Source of the DNA: Methanoregula sp. PtaB.Bin085 | Lineage (GTDB): Archaea > Halobacteriota > Methanomicrobia > Methanomicrobiales > Methanospirillaceae | Length of the DNA stretch: 64,000 nucleotides | Assembly (NCBI RefSeq): GCF_002067035.1 | Contig: NZ_MVQB01000016.1 | Location: 62,001 to 126,000 of the forward strand | Reading direction: 5' to 3' | In this document: positions 43,972-53,647 of the stretch, piece after piece | Layout of the letters: the number at the start of each line of letters is the position of its first letter | How positions within the stretch are numbered: the stretch's first letter is position 1 | Notes under the pieces: generated by a model | Database searches by the model: none | Seen by the model: only the letters and a program-made list of their open reading frames with translations | What the model was told of the DNA's origin: nothing | Position numbers and translations under genes: made by a program

Positions 43972-44651
43972 GAAGAATATTTTTCAACCGCTTCAACAAA
44001 CCCGTCCCCATACGCTTTTTTTGCAACATACTGCGCTGCAGCTTTCGTATCCGGGTGTGCATTTGCCACGGTGATGCCGATGCCGGCAGTCTTCAGCATC
44101 TGGATGTCGTTCACCGAGTCGCCGATGGCAAGGAAGTCGGTTGGGGCAAGGCCCATCCTTCCCGCGAGGTCCACGAGTGCGGTCCCCTTGTTGATCCCCG
44201 GTACCTGCAGGTGGATTGCATACCCGGTATCGATGACCTGCACGGGATGATCCCGGAGCACCGATCGCACCTCGTCTGCGGACACTGTCCGTGCGAAAGC
44301 AAGGTCCGAGAAGCGGTACGTGGGACTGTAGAGATCGAGGGCAATTCCCTGCTCTGAAAAATGGTCCTGCACCGTCTTCAGCGCAGTCCTGACAACGACC
44401 TGGTTCCCCCGGATAACCGGCTGGCCGGTGTAACCGATCCGGAATACTCCCCCGTTCTCGGCAATGTACGTCCCTTTCGTACCGATCATTTTGCAGAGGG
44501 CATCCATAAAACAGGGGGTATTCCCGCTCGCCAGCACGACTTCGGTACCGCTGTCGATCAGGGATCGGATCAGTTCGATGGATCCGGTACATATCCTCCG
44601 GTCGGGTGTCGTTATTGTCCCGTCGATATCCGTGAGGAGCGCCTTCAGCAC
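43953..44651 (-). CDS. Phosphoglycolate phosphatase, archaeal HAD (Cof) type
   Basis: The 232-residue protein has HAD motif I ([11 protein letters not shown]), motif II (LASGNTP), the archaeal cap, a Lys in [11 protein letters not shown] and motif IV ([10 protein letters not shown]). Archaeal relatives dephosphorylate 2-phosphoglycolate. The start overlaps the radA stop by 7 bases, indicating translational coupling to radA. Confidence 0.88.
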   Translation of the reverse strand: MLKALLTDIDGTITTPDRRICTGSIELIRSLIDSGTEVVLASGNTPCFMDALCKMIGTKGTYIAENGGVFRIGYTGQPVIRGNQVVVRTALKTVQDHFSEQGIALDLYSPTYRFSDLAFARTVSADEVRSVLRDHPVQVIDTGYAIHLQVPGINKGTALVDLAGRMGLAPTDFLAIGDSVNDIQMLKTAGIGITVANAHPDTKAAAQYVAKKAYGDGFVEAVEKYSSYFRAR

Positions 44652-45622
44652 GATTTGAGACCAGCCTCTTCGACCATGAATGGTGCTTCTCCCTCGGGCA
44701 GGTTGGGGCTGTCCACGAGACGTGCGATGCGCTTGCCTCCCTTGCTCTTCCGGAGATAGAGTCGGAAGGTTGCCGTGTGGCCGACGATGTTGCCTCCGAT
44801 GGGCTTCGTCGGATCACCGAAGAAGACGGCAGGGTTGGACATGACCTGGTTGGTAACAAGTCCGACAGCATTGTGCTCGTCGATGAGCTTGAAGAGCTCG
44901 TGCATGTGGCGGTTCAGTTTCTGCTGCCGGGCGGCAAGGGTTCCCCTGCCGGCATATTCTGCACGGAAGTGCGCGGTGAGGGAGTCGATGATGAAGAGCT
45001 TGACCGGCTTATCGCTTGTCCTGAGTTCGCCCGCAAGCTCGCGGGAGTTGTCGATGAGGAGCATCTGGTGGTCGGACGTATGCGCCCGGGCGATATGAAT
45101 ATTGTTCAAAAATTCCTGGACATCGGGCACGTCGTCAATACCAAGGCCGTTGACCATCTGCTCGATACGCTCGGGGCGGAACGTGTTCTCCGTGTCGATA
45201 TAAATAGCGCTGCCCTCCAGCCCGCCATGCTCCGTTGGAAGCTGGACATTCACTGCCATCTGGTGGACGATCTGGCTCTTACCGGAACCGAATTCACCAT
45301 ATAGCTCCGTGATGGCCTGCGTCTCCATACCCCCGCCGAGCAGGGTGTCGAGCTCGGGAACGCGGAACGAGAGTTTCCTGACATCCTTGCGCTGTTCGAA
45401 GATGTCCTTGCCGGTCTTGAATCCGCCGACATCTGCCGCTTCGCGGGCAGCCTTGATGATCTTCTTGGCTGTGGATTCGGAGATCTCAGAAACCTCGGAG
45501 AGTTCCGCGGGTGATGCTGTTGCGATGCTCTCGACAGAGAGGTAACCGGCTTCCCGGAGCTTGTCTGCAGTGCTCGGGCCGACGCCCGGTAAATCTTCAA
45601 TTTCGAGTGGTCCTTCAGCCAT
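44645..45622 (-). CDS. radA: RadA recombinase
   Basis: RadA forms filaments on single-stranded DNA for homologous recombination. The 325-residue protein has the N-terminal helix-hairpin-helix ([20 protein letters not shown]), Walker [10 protein letters not shown], Walker [13 protein letters not shown], and the DNA-binding L1/L2 region ([21 protein letters not shown]). Walker A ends in Ser-Gln instead of the commoner Thr-Gln. RPA, its functional partner, lies just upstream on the same strand. Confidence 0.97.
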   Translation of the reverse strand: MAEGPLEIEDLPGVGPSTADKLREAGYLSVESIATASPAELSEVSEISESTAKKIIKAAREAADVGGFKTGKDIFEQRKDVRKLSFRVPELDTLLGGGMETQAITELYGEFGSGKSQIVHQMAVNVQLPTEHGGLEGSAIYIDTENTFRPERIEQMVNGLGIDDVPDVQEFLNNIHIARAHTSDHQMLLIDNSRELAGELRTSDKPVKLFIIDSLTAHFRAEYAGRGTLAARQQKLNRHMHELFKLIDEHNAVGLVTNQVMSNPAVFFGDPTKPIGGNIVGHTATFRLYLRKSKGGKRIARLVDSPNLPEGEAPFMVEEAGLKSC

Positions 45623-45702
45623 TTCTTATACACTCCTATGGCACAACAACATGTTAAAGACTGGGATATAAACCCCCGTTCTGCGCAGGGTGAAAGTGAT
45701 GG

Positions 45703-46992
45703 TCAGGATTTCAGCTCTTCCCTGAACTTCCGGAGATCGGCAAGCACCGTAGCGGCATCGGGAACAACATGTTCCGTCTGCTCCGGGATGATCCTGCTGC
45801 CGGACAGGATGCCCCGGACCTTTATCTCGGTCCCGTGAACAAAGGTTCCTTCGATAAGGTACCGTTCGGACCCGTTATCGATGAAAACCGATCCCGGGCA
45901 GGCGATGATCGTACCGGAGAATTCAATCGGGCGGACCATCTCCCGGAGCACCCGGAATACACTCCCCCTTCCCACGCCCAGTTCGATCCCGCCGAACCGC
46001 CCGGCCTTTGCCGTGGCATGGTAGATCTCGACCTCGTCGCCAGCCACGACAGGAATCAGTGCCGTCTCCCCCCAGAGCACGACTCTCAGTTCTTCGTCCG
46101 TGTCATGGATCATAATGTTCCGCACCCAGGACTGAGATCCGTTCCGGGTGGTAAAGGATCGCGGCTGCTGGACCAGTTTTACCCTCCCTTTCACAGAGTA
46201 TATTCCCTGATCTGGAACAGAATGGAGGGGTGTGAACGGCACAACAACCGCTGCATCTGTTGGAGCAACGCTGCTCTTCTCATCGATGCTGAAATTCCGG
46301 CCTTCCGGGCGGTTGCCGGGTTTCATGTTCACGATATGGACGGTCGTGCCGGCCGGAAAACCGGCAAGCAGGGCAGGCGCCCACGACACGAGCCGGGCAG
46401 TGCCTTCCCTGTCTCCGATAACTGCCTCCGTCATTTCGCCCGTGCTGCCGTCACGTTTCGTGAACGTCCGGGGTGGATCCACCGCCAGCAGGACCACATC
46501 CCGTTCCACCGGTTCTGTCGAGAGCCCGCCGGCACCGGCCGGTACCGTGCAGGTAATCTCACACCCGGCTTTCCGGAGGGCGAGAGCATAGATCTCATGC
46601 GTACTCTTCCCCGGGTGGCGCCCGATTACCTCGAGCACGTCCCCGATAGCGGTATCCAGCGCAGCCCCGGCCTTCTCATCCCAGAGAACAACGCGGGTGG
46701 TGCCTGTCTCGTCCCCGAGAAGGAGCGTGGCGACCCATCCTTTCTCACCATCGGCCCGATCGAACTCCTTCGGTTCGGTCTTGTCAAGGACTTTCCCGAA
46801 AAACGAGAAAAGGCTGGATTTTGCCGACAGCCCACGGATCTTCACGTGTTCCCGTCCGAGTTCGCCGACCACCATCATGGCGGCTGTCGGTTCGTCCACG
46901 AGATCCCCGCAGTCGTCGATCTTCTTCTCCACGCGCCGTTCGAACTCCTCCTTTGAGATGAGATCGTCGACCAGCGCGTAGTGGAAGTGCAC
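45703..46992 (-). CDS. Replication protein A (multi-OB single-stranded-DNA-binding protein)
   Basis: The 429-residue protein has at least three OB folds (starting near residues 45-70, 170-190 and 270-290), each with the pattern KVLDKTEPKEF..GWVATLLLGDETGTTRVVLW, DPPRTFTKRDGSTGEMTEAVIGDREGTARLVSW and KVKLVQQPRSFTTRNG...RNIMIHDTDEELRVVLW. It coats single-stranded DNA in replication and recombination. It is one of the euryarchaeal RPA forms; a typical zinc finger was not seen. Confidence 0.9.
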   Translation of the reverse strand: MHFHYALVDDLISKEEFERRVEKKIDDCGDLVDEPTAAMMVVGELGREHVKIRGLSAKSSLFSFFGKVLDKTEPKEFDRADGEKGWVATLLLGDETGTTRVVLWDEKAGAALDTAIGDVLEVIGRHPGKSTHEIYALALRKAGCEITCTVPAGAGGLSTEPVERDVVLLAVDPPRTFTKRDGSTGEMTEAVIGDREGTARLVSWAPALLAGFPAGTTVHIVNMKPGNRPEGRNFSIDEKSSVAPTDAAVVVPFTPLHSVPDQGIYSVKGRVKLVQQPRSFTTRNGSQSWVRNIMIHDTDEELRVVLWGETALIPVVAGDEVEIYHATAKAGRFGGIELGVGRGSVFRVLREMVRPIEFSGTIIACPGSVFIDNGSERYLIEGTFVHGTEIKVRGILSGSRIIPEQTEHVVPDAATVLADLRKFREELKS

Positions 46993-47102
46993 GGGATATC
47001 CCTCCCTTCACGTCTTCCGGGGCAGACCTTCCATGGAAGCAACGCAGTCCGGCACGCCGGTATGCAGATTCCCGCTCTTGACGGCACGGTGGTGCGGAAG
47101 TC

Positions 47103-48251
47103 TCACAGGTTCATCCTCTGCATCCGGCCTATCGCTTCCTGTATCCGGGTGACATCGCGGGTAATCGCGAACCGCACATATCCTTCCCCGCTGGATCCGA
47201 AACCGACGCCCGGCGTTGCGACAATGGCCGCCTCCGTCAGGAGCCGCCCGGCAAAAGCCATGCAGTCCTTTACGGGGACCCAGACATAGAAGGTGGCTTT
47301 CGGCAGCGGGACATTGAATCCGAGGCCCTGCAGCCCTTTCACCAGCACGTCACGCCGCTCCTGGTAGATCCTGCAGGCGTCCTTCACGCAGTCCTGCGGT
47401 CCGCCAAGCGCGGTGATGGCCGCGTGCTGGACCGCGTCGAAGACCCCTGAATCGACGTTGGTCTTGACCCGCCCGAGCCCTGCAATGACATCCGCGTTGC
47501 CGACCGCCATCCCGATCCGCCAGCCGGTCATGTTGTACGTCTTGGAGAGCGAGTGCATCTCGATCCCGACCTCCATGGCGCCGGGGGTCTCGAGGAACGA
47601 GGGGGCGCGGTAGCCGTCATACGAGATCTCCGAGTACGCGTTGTCCGACACGACGATGATATCGTTCTCCCGGGCAAAGTCAACAACCTCCCTGTAGAAC
47701 CCGTCCGGAGCAACTGCCGCTGTCGGGTTGTTCGGGTAGTTGATGTACAGGATCTTCGCCTTCTTTGCGACCTTCTTCGGGATATCTGCGAGCACGGGGA
47801 TAAAGTTATTCTCCCTGAGAAGGGGCATTTCATGGACTTTTCCTTCGGCAAAGAGTGTGCCGGTGCGGTATACCGGGTAGCCGGGGCTCGGGGCGAGGAC
47901 ATAGTCGCCGGGGTTGACGAAGGCTTCCGCTATATGGGCGATGCCGTCCTTGGAGCCCATCAGGGCGAGGACCTCCTTTCCCGCATCGAGCGTGACGCCG
48001 AAGCGCTTTTTGTACCATCCGGCAACGGCGCTGCGATACGCCGGCATGCCGGCATAATCCGGGTAGTGGTGGTTCTTTGGGTCCCTGGCGGCAGTACAGA
48101 GTGCCTCCACAATATGGGCCGGCGTGGCGAGGTCGGGGTCGCCGACACCGAGGTCTATGAGGTCTGCACCTTTCTTCCGCTGTTCTGCTTTCATCTCGTC
48201 GATCCGTGCAAAAAGATACGGCGGGAGACTGCTCATTCTGCTCGCGTACAT
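47103..48251 (-). CDS. dapL: LL-diaminopimelate aminotransferase-type class I/II aminotransferase
   Basis: The 382-residue PLP enzyme has DLGVGDPDLATPAHIV, the ...ILYINYPNNPTAAVA segment, the Schiff-base lysine in SLSKTYNMTGWRIG, and the C-terminal ATPGVGFGSSGEGYVRFAI. These match the DapL branch that makes LL-diaminopimelate directly from tetrahydrodipicolinate in lysine synthesis in methanogens. Related aminotransferases share the motifs, so the precise reaction is probable but not certain. A GTG six bases earlier is an alternative start. Confidence 0.87.
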   Translation of the reverse strand: MYASRMSSLPPYLFARIDEMKAEQRKKGADLIDLGVGDPDLATPAHIVEALCTAARDPKNHHYPDYAGMPAYRSAVAGWYKKRFGVTLDAGKEVLALMGSKDGIAHIAEAFVNPGDYVLAPSPGYPVYRTGTLFAEGKVHEMPLLRENNFIPVLADIPKKVAKKAKILYINYPNNPTAAVAPDGFYREVVDFARENDIIVVSDNAYSEISYDGYRAPSFLETPGAMEVGIEMHSLSKTYNMTGWRIGMAVGNADVIAGLGRVKTNVDSGVFDAVQHAAITALGGPQDCVKDACRIYQERRDVLVKGLQGLGFNVPLPKATFYVWVPVKDCMAFAGRLLTEAAIVATPGVGFGSSGEGYVRFAITRDVTRIQEAIGRMQRMNL

Positions 48252-48346
48252 AGGCACATACTATTCGCGCCGGTATCTCTAGAAGTTTACCCACCGCGGG
48301 AACGGCGTGTATAATCTTATGACCCGGAAAGGGCAACACCAGTCAT

Positions 48347-48691
48347 ATGGAGATAGAAACCGATGCGGGAGGTGGGCAGGAGATCTGCGTGATCTTCTCC
48401 ACGGTACCTCCCGACCAGTCCGCGGCAATCGCAGAAAAACTTCTTGGCAGCAGCCTTGTCGCATGCGTGAACATCGTCCCGGTCCGGTCCCTGTACCGGT
48501 GGAAGGGGGAGAACTGTAATGACGAGGAGCACCTGCTTATCATCAAGACCCGCCGGAGCCTTGCTGAGGAAGCCATCAGAGCGATCCGCATGGTGCACCC
48601 GTACGAGATACCGGAGATCATCGTCCTGCCGGTAACAGCAGGGTATGCCCCGTATATCGGCTGGGTATACGGGGAGACGTGCGGCACATGA
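48347..48691 (+). CDS. cutA: CutA1 divalent-cation tolerance protein
   Basis: The 114-residue protein has the CutA trimer pattern: FSTVPPDQSAAIAEKLLGSSLVACVNIVPVRSLYRWKGE with the metal-related ACVN, DEEHLLIIKT, and a C-terminal HPYEIPEIIVLPV. It forms stable trimers linked to metal tolerance. Its stop overlaps the start of the decayed fdhD (ATGA), so the two once formed an operon. Confidence 0.94.
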   Translation: MEIETDAGGGQEICVIFSTVPPDQSAAIAEKLLGSSLVACVNIVPVRSLYRWKGENCNDEEHLLIIKTRRSLAEEAIRAIRMVHPYEIPEIIVLPVTAGYAPYIGWVYGETCGT

Positions 48692-49400
48692 TCTCCACGC
48701 ACCGCAGCACACGGGTCGATTGCGGGAATGCGCAGGAGAACGATGATGCAGTCGTTGTCGAAGACCGGTCCAATCTCCTGCTCAACGACAGGCCGCTAAC
48801 GGAGATGGTGGCCAGCCGCGACCTGCTGCGGGAACCGGGCGCGGCCATCCGGTGAGCGATGGGGTCCTTCGCTGTGCCGACACGGTGAGGGGAGAGGGAG
48901 ACCGTCTTCGCGTCTGGTGGGATACCGGCTGCGACCTGCGCCGGGCAAAGCGGGAAGTGGGATTATAAGGTGGCCTCAGTTTTGTTACAACGCCCGGCTG
49001 CGTTGTTTCGGATATCCGGCACTCTCCCGATGAGGTCATCGGGGTTACGAAGGAGATCGAGAGCGATCGCCGGATGAAGACCCTCGGGGTCCATTTCTCT
49101 GGGTTCTTCCAGGATGGCCGGTTGATCGCAAAGAGCAGCGATGTGAGGAGGCACAATGCCGTGGACAGTCTGGTGGGGGTATGCTGTGCTGAACGGAATC
49201 AACCTCTCCCGCAGTGTCATCAGCAGTACGGGCCGGCGGCCGGTATAGTCCGGAAGTCCGCCCCCGCGGGGACACCGGGGATCGTCTCGCGTGCCGCGTC
49301 AACCGGCAGGGTGATGGCGGCATCTGAATCCGCGGGGATTACGCTCATCGGTTCCTCGCGCGGGACCGGTTCACCATCTGTATCCGTCCTGAACGGATAC
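48688..49400 (+). pseudogene. fdhD: fdhD (formate dehydrogenase sulfurtransferase) pseudogene
   Basis: Pieces of FdhD remain in order. The first is VVVEDRSNLLLNDRPLTEMVASRDLL, ending at a TGA (48853). In a second frame come SDGVLRCADTV...GCDLRRAKREVG, an in-frame TAA at 48966, then GGLSFVTTPG and SDVRRHNAVDSLVG. A third frame gives AVLNGINLSRSVISSTGRRP (about 49186-49245), after which the previous frame resumes with AGIVRKSAPAGTPGIVSRA and GITLIGSSRG. At least three frameshifts plus one stop make it inactive. FdhD transfers sulfur to the molybdenum cofactor of formate dehydrogenase, so its loss may reflect redundancy or loss of formate use. Confidence 0.88.
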
Positions 49401-49501
49401 CCGGAATCCCCGCTGTCCGAAAAAAATATCCGCTACGCAAGGTTATTTCCCAAGAACCGGTTAATGAGAGTGTACATGCAGCAGGGCAGGACTGATGAAG
49501 G

Positions 49502-49975
49502 GTGAATAGCGAAACGGCAGCCCGACAAAGAACAGCACTCCTTGTTTTAGGATGCCCGCAGGTGCCTGTGCAGACCTCCATTGCACTGTACCTGCTGAAC
49601 CGGCTGAAAAAAGCTGGTATCACCCCGGTTGTTGCCGGCAACAAGGCAGCCAACACGCTGCTTGTGGTGGCCGACACGGAACGCCATTACCTGGGCGAGG
49701 TCATGGATCTTGATCGTGCGGTTGCCCTGATATCTGACGCGAAGAGGGACTTCGATCTCTGCTTTGTCTTCATCCACAACGATGCCGGTGTCAGCTATGC
49801 CGCGACCATGGGTGCCATCTCGAAGGCGAAGCTCTATACGCTTGTCTATGGCGAGCATTTTGAAGACCAGGTACATAAGATCGATTTCCCCTGCACGACC
49901 ATTGCGGCAAAAGCCGTCCACAACCCCCTTCCCCTGAAAAAAGCGATCGACGAGGTGAAGCCATGGGATGCGTAG
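49502..49975 (+). CDS. DUF1890 methanogen-conserved protein
   Basis: The 157-residue protein (GTG start at 49502) has the DUF1890 pattern ALLVLGCPQVPVQTSIALYLLNRLKKAG with a conserved Cys, and FIHNDAGVSYAATMGAIS. The fold is probably DsrE-like or Rossmann-like. It overlaps the following DUF1894 gene by 13 bases, and the pair is typical of methanogens. Function unknown. Confidence 0.88.
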   Translation: MNSETAARQRTALLVLGCPQVPVQTSIALYLLNRLKKAGITPVVAGNKAANTLLVVADTERHYLGEVMDLDRAVALISDAKRDFDLCFVFIHNDAGVSYAATMGAISKAKLYTLVYGEHFEDQVHKIDFPCTTIAAKAVHNPLPLKKAIDEVKPWDA

Positions 49976-50238
49976 AATCAATGAATTACGAGATCGTCCT
50001 GCGTGATGCAACATTCAAAGAGTCCCGCGATTATATCAAATCCCATTTCAGGGAATATATTGATGTCCCGCCCGGGTTCAAGGTCTTCGATGTCCACGTT
50101 ATCGGCCTGCCGCCAATCTCCATCGGCCTTGACGGGGATTTTATCATCTTCCCGTACACCAAACCCTGCCATGGGACATTCCTCCTGCGGGTTGAGGACC
50201 GGGAAGAAGCGGCACGACTCAGGGCCCGGAAAAAATAG
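49963..50238 (+). CDS. DUF1894 methanogen-conserved protein
   Basis: The 91-residue protein starts MGCVESMNYEIVLRDATFKE and contains YIDVPPGFKVFDVHVIGLPPISIGLDGDFIIFPYTKPCHGTF, the DUF1894 core. It overlaps DUF1890 upstream, implying a common role. The start at 49963 matches relatives that begin MGC(V/I)E. Confidence 0.88.
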   Translation: MGCVESMNYEIVLRDATFKESRDYIKSHFREYIDVPPGFKVFDVHVIGLPPISIGLDGDFIIFPYTKPCHGTFLLRVEDREEAARLRARKK

Positions 50239-50378
50239 GCTCTCCTGTCGGGAATGGGAATAACGGCAGCCGGTGACCGGGCAATGTGCAGCAGCAACTG
50301 GCCCTGCCGGTGCACCTGGTACAATATGCTATATATTTCCCTGCACCAAGAATAATCCAAGAAACCCGAATGGTGTGT

Positions 50379-50768
50379 ATGACCGGCAAGGGAAAAGTCC
50401 TTCTCATGGATGATGAACAGATCATCCTCGACGTGACGCTCGAAGTGCTCAGGTACCTTGAGTACGAGGTCATGTTTGCACGGGACGGTGCCGCTGCATT
50501 TGCCCTGTATAAACGGGAAAAGGAGTCGGGCGTTCCATTTGACCTGGTGATCCTCGACCTGTCGGTCCCGGACGGCCTTGGCGGGAAGGACACGATTGCC
50601 CTGCTCAAATCCTATGATCCCTCGGTGAAGGCCATCATCTCAACCGGGTATTCCGGTGACCCGGCAGTACAGAACTACCAGCAGTACGGGTTCTCGGGAA
50701 AGCTCTCGAAACCCTATAAGATCAGCGATCTCAAGGAGATCCTTGAACAACAGATTCAGAAAAATTGA
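50379..50768 (+). CDS. Stand-alone response regulator receiver (CheY-like)
   Basis: The 129-residue receiver domain has the acidic pocket (LLMDDEQ), the phospho-acceptor Asp in DLVILDLSVPDG, Thr/Ser in IISTGYSGD and Lys in GKLSKPYKI. A TATA-like CTATATATTT (50329-50338) lies 40-50 bases upstream. There is no output domain, so it signals through partner proteins. No kinase lies beside it. Confidence 0.92.
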   Translation: MTGKGKVLLMDDEQIILDVTLEVLRYLEYEVMFARDGAAAFALYKREKESGVPFDLVILDLSVPDGLGGKDTIALLKSYDPSVKAIISTGYSGDPAVQNYQQYGFSGKLSKPYKISDLKEILEQQIQKN

Positions 50769-50797
50769 CCGGGAATCCGGTACCGCAGCCGGCCTGC

Positions 50798-51673
50798 TCA
50801 GCTGTTTTTGCTCTCGATCTTCCGGATCGCGTCTTCTGCTGCCCTGCGGACATACTCGTCCTTGTCGTGGAGAAGTTTCCTGACCGGTTCGAGCGCCCGC
50901 TCATCGCCGATGTTCCCGAGGGCCTCAACGGCACCCCAGCGGACATACCAGTCGGAATTTTTCAGGGACTGGATGAGGGAATCCACCGGTGCGCCGCTCC
51001 CCAGCTTGCCAAGCGCCCAGATAGACGGGACCTGGACAAACGAGTCTGACTCCTTCAGTGCCTTGCCAAGACACATGGCCGCACGCTTGTCGCCGATCTT
51101 GCCGAGTGCATCCGCCGCGCTCCAGCGTACATACCAGTCCTGGTCGTTGACTGACTGGATCAGGGGTTCGACGGCCCGTTTGTCACGGATCTCCCCCAGC
51201 GCCCAGATCGCCCTGACCCTGACCCACCATTTCCGGCTTTTCAGGGAGGTGATAAGCGGTTCGACGGCAGGTTTCCCGATAAGCGAAAGGGCAAACGCAC
51301 TCCTCCACTGGACATCACTGTCCTCTTCCTGCAGTGCAGCGATGAGGGGCTTGATCGCCGGTTCCCCGATCTCGGCAAGGACCCGCGTTGCATGCCACCG
51401 GACATCGTAATCGTTCTCAGACATGGCACGGATAAGCTGGGGGATGGCAGCAGCACCAATCCGTCCGAGAGCAAGGCCGGCGAGCCACCGGACATCCTGA
51501 TCGGTCTCCTTGAGGGCACGGATCAGGGGTTTGACTGCGGGTTCCCCGATATCACCGAGGGCAAGCGCGGCTCTCCATCGGATACCGAGATTCGTATGGC
51601 GTATGGCCTTGATCAGGCCGTCCATATCCATGCCGCTGGTCGTATGTATGGAATATGCCCGTTTATCTGACAT
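50798..51673 (-). CDS. HEAT/PBS-lyase-type repeat protein
   Basis: The protein is made of about nine 31-residue repeats of the form W-x-x-A-L-A-L-G-x-I-G-x-x-x-A-(V/I)-x-P-L-I, starting at IRWRAALALGDIGEPAVKPLI. Such scaffolds bind other proteins, some being phycocyanobilin lyase relatives. The start is uncertain: ATG 51673 is chosen, while an AAAGGAGGGGG motif (about 51693-51705) and ATG 51769 allow a longer form. It is convergent with the response regulator. Confidence 0.85.
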   Translation of the reverse strand: MSDKRAYSIHTTSGMDMDGLIKAIRHTNLGIRWRAALALGDIGEPAVKPLIRALKETDQDVRWLAGLALGRIGAAAIPQLIRAMSENDYDVRWHATRVLAEIGEPAIKPLIAALQEEDSDVQWRSAFALSLIGKPAVEPLITSLKSRKWWVRVRAIWALGEIRDKRAVEPLIQSVNDQDWYVRWSAADALGKIGDKRAAMCLGKALKESDSFVQVPSIWALGKLGSGAPVDSLIQSLKNSDWYVRWGAVEALGNIGDERALEPVRKLLHDKDEYVRRAAEDAIRKIESKNS

Positions 51674-51994
51674 CAGGTCGTTCGTATACAGAGCTTCCCC
51701 CTCCTTTGCCGTAGCGTACAGTAAAATCCTTTGCTGTGCAGCCTGTTTTCCGTTCCTCGTTCCTGCCATACCGGGGCCCGGCTTCCACCGGTACTATCCG
51801 GCAGGGTGTAAAAAAGATAGAAGACGCCTCTCTATATCAATATAACCCGGTCCGGGATGGATTGGGTGGGTCGATTGGGAAGGGAAGGACGGACTGGAAA
51901 TCACACCGCCCCGGTATCCGGAAACAGACGAGTATTGATACGATGACAATCTATTTACACGACCCGGCAGCACCAGAAGATGCGGAGCAATGGC

Positions 51995-53647
51995 ATGAAC
52001 GAGGTCTCGGTTCTGATTGGCGGGAAAGCAGGCGACGGTATCAACAGTGCGGGAGCGCTGGTTGCCCAGCTGCTCAACCATTCCGGTTACCGGATCTACC
52101 TGTACTTCGATTACCCCTCGCTCATCCGCGGGGGACATAACTATGCAATCGTCCGGGGGAGCGAAACGGCAGTCGGCACCTGCCGGCAGGCCGCGGATTT
52201 CATCCTCGCGCTGGACCAGGATACCCTGGAACAACACCGGGATGCCATGAATGCCGGTACCGCGGTCATCTTCAACCGGGATACCGTGAAGGCAGCGGGC
52301 CAGGGTGTCCCGGTCCGTGAGATCCTGTCAGGGGAACATGCCCCGGAGATCATGGGGAATTCGGCGATCATCGGCGGATTTGCAAAGGCTGCAGGGATCC
52401 CGTGGGCAACAGCAGAAGCAGTTCTCTCTGCCCATATCCCGAAAAAGACCGGGCAGAACCTCGACGTTGCCCGAAGGGCGTACGATATGCTCTCAACCGT
52501 CCGACCGCTTGCTCCGGGGAATAATCCTCCCGTACCGCTCCTCACGGGAAACGAGGCTGTCGGCATCGGCCTTGTCCGGGGAGGGCTTGAAGCCTATGTC
52601 TCCTATCCTATGACACCATCGTCCAGCCTTCTCCACTTCCTTGCAGAAGAACAGGAGACTCTCGGCATCACTGTTGTGCACCCGGAGAACGAGATTGCCG
52701 TTATCCTGATGGCGCTGGGTTTTGCCAGTGCCGGAAAACGGGCAGCGGTCGGTACATCCGGCGGCGGGTTCTGCCTGATGACCGAGGGGCTCTCCCTTGC
52801 CGGCATGGCCGAGCTGCCGGTTGTCCTGCTTGTCTCGCAGCGGACAGGGCCGTCCACCGGCCTGCCGACGTATACCGGCCAGGCCGATCTGCTCTTTGTC
52901 CGGCATGCCGGGCAGGGGGAGTTCCCCCGTTTTATCGTTGCACCCGCAACTGCCGGAGAGGCACTGTACTGGTCAGCCGTTGCCATGGATATCGCGTGGG
53001 AATTCCAGGTGCCCGCCTTCATCCTCTCCGATAAAACCCTGTCGGAGGGTACCTACAGCACCGACATGTCCCGTGTCCCGGATATCCCGAAAAGCAGCAG
53101 TTCCGTATGGGACAGGAGCGGCACCTACCACCGGTATTCCGATAGTCCTTCCGGTATATCACCAATGGCGTTTTTCGGCACATCGGGGGCGGTTGTCAAG
53201 GTAAACAGCTATGCCCATGATGAGGCGGGAATCACGACCGAAGAGGCCGGCCCCGTGGAGCGTATGGCACAAAAACGGATGCGTAAGGAGGACGGACTCC
53301 GGCAGGCGATGGACCGGTACCCGCAGGTGGCAGTTTCCGGAACCCCCGCGGCCCCTGTAGCACTGCTCTGCTGGGGGTCGACCGACGGGGTGTGCAGGGA
53401 AGTTGCCGGCCATCTTGGCCTGCAGGTTGTCCGGCCGGTTGTACTCTCCCCGTTCCCGGAAATTCCCCTCAAAAGGGCACTGGAGGGTGTGCATACGGTT
53501 ATTGCCGTTGAAGAGAACGCAACCGCTCAGCTAGCAGCTCTCGCACTGCAGTACGGCATCACCTGCAACGAGAAAATACTCCGGTATGACGGGCGTCCCT
53601 TTACACCGGAGATACTTACGGAAAAGATCCGCGGGGTGCTCCCATGA
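51995..53647 (+). CDS. 2-oxoacid:ferredoxin oxidoreductase, alpha subunit (gamma-alpha fusion)
   Basis: The 550-residue protein has an N-terminal gamma domain (VSVLIGGKAGDGINSAGALVAQ) fused to an alpha domain with YPMTPSS, HPENEIAVILMALGFASAGKRAAVGTSGGGFCLM, and a C-terminal transketolase-C-like part. Two-subunit enzymes of this type oxidise 2-oxoglutarate, 2-oxoisovalerate or related acids, forming acyl-CoA and reduced ferredoxin. The ATG at 51995 (MNEVSVLIGG) has GGAG upstream. It overlaps the beta gene by four bases (ATGA). Confidence 0.9.
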   Translation: MNEVSVLIGGKAGDGINSAGALVAQLLNHSGYRIYLYFDYPSLIRGGHNYAIVRGSETAVGTCRQAADFILALDQDTLEQHRDAMNAGTAVIFNRDTVKAAGQGVPVREILSGEHAPEIMGNSAIIGGFAKAAGIPWATAEAVLSAHIPKKTGQNLDVARRAYDMLSTVRPLAPGNNPPVPLLTGNEAVGIGLVRGGLEAYVSYPMTPSSSLLHFLAEEQETLGITVVHPENEIAVILMALGFASAGKRAAVGTSGGGFCLMTEGLSLAGMAELPVVLLVSQRTGPSTGLPTYTGQADLLFVRHAGQGEFPRFIVAPATAGEALYWSAVAMDIAWEFQVPAFILSDKTLSEGTYSTDMSRVPDIPKSSSSVWDRSGTYHRYSDSPSGISPMAFFGTSGAVVKVNSYAHDEAGITTEEAGPVERMAQKRMRKEDGLRQAMDRYPQVAVSGTPAAPVALLCWGSTDGVCREVAGHLGLQVVRPVVLSPFPEIPLKRALEGVHTVIAVEENATAQLAALALQYGITCNEKILRYDGRPFTPEILTEKIRGVLP

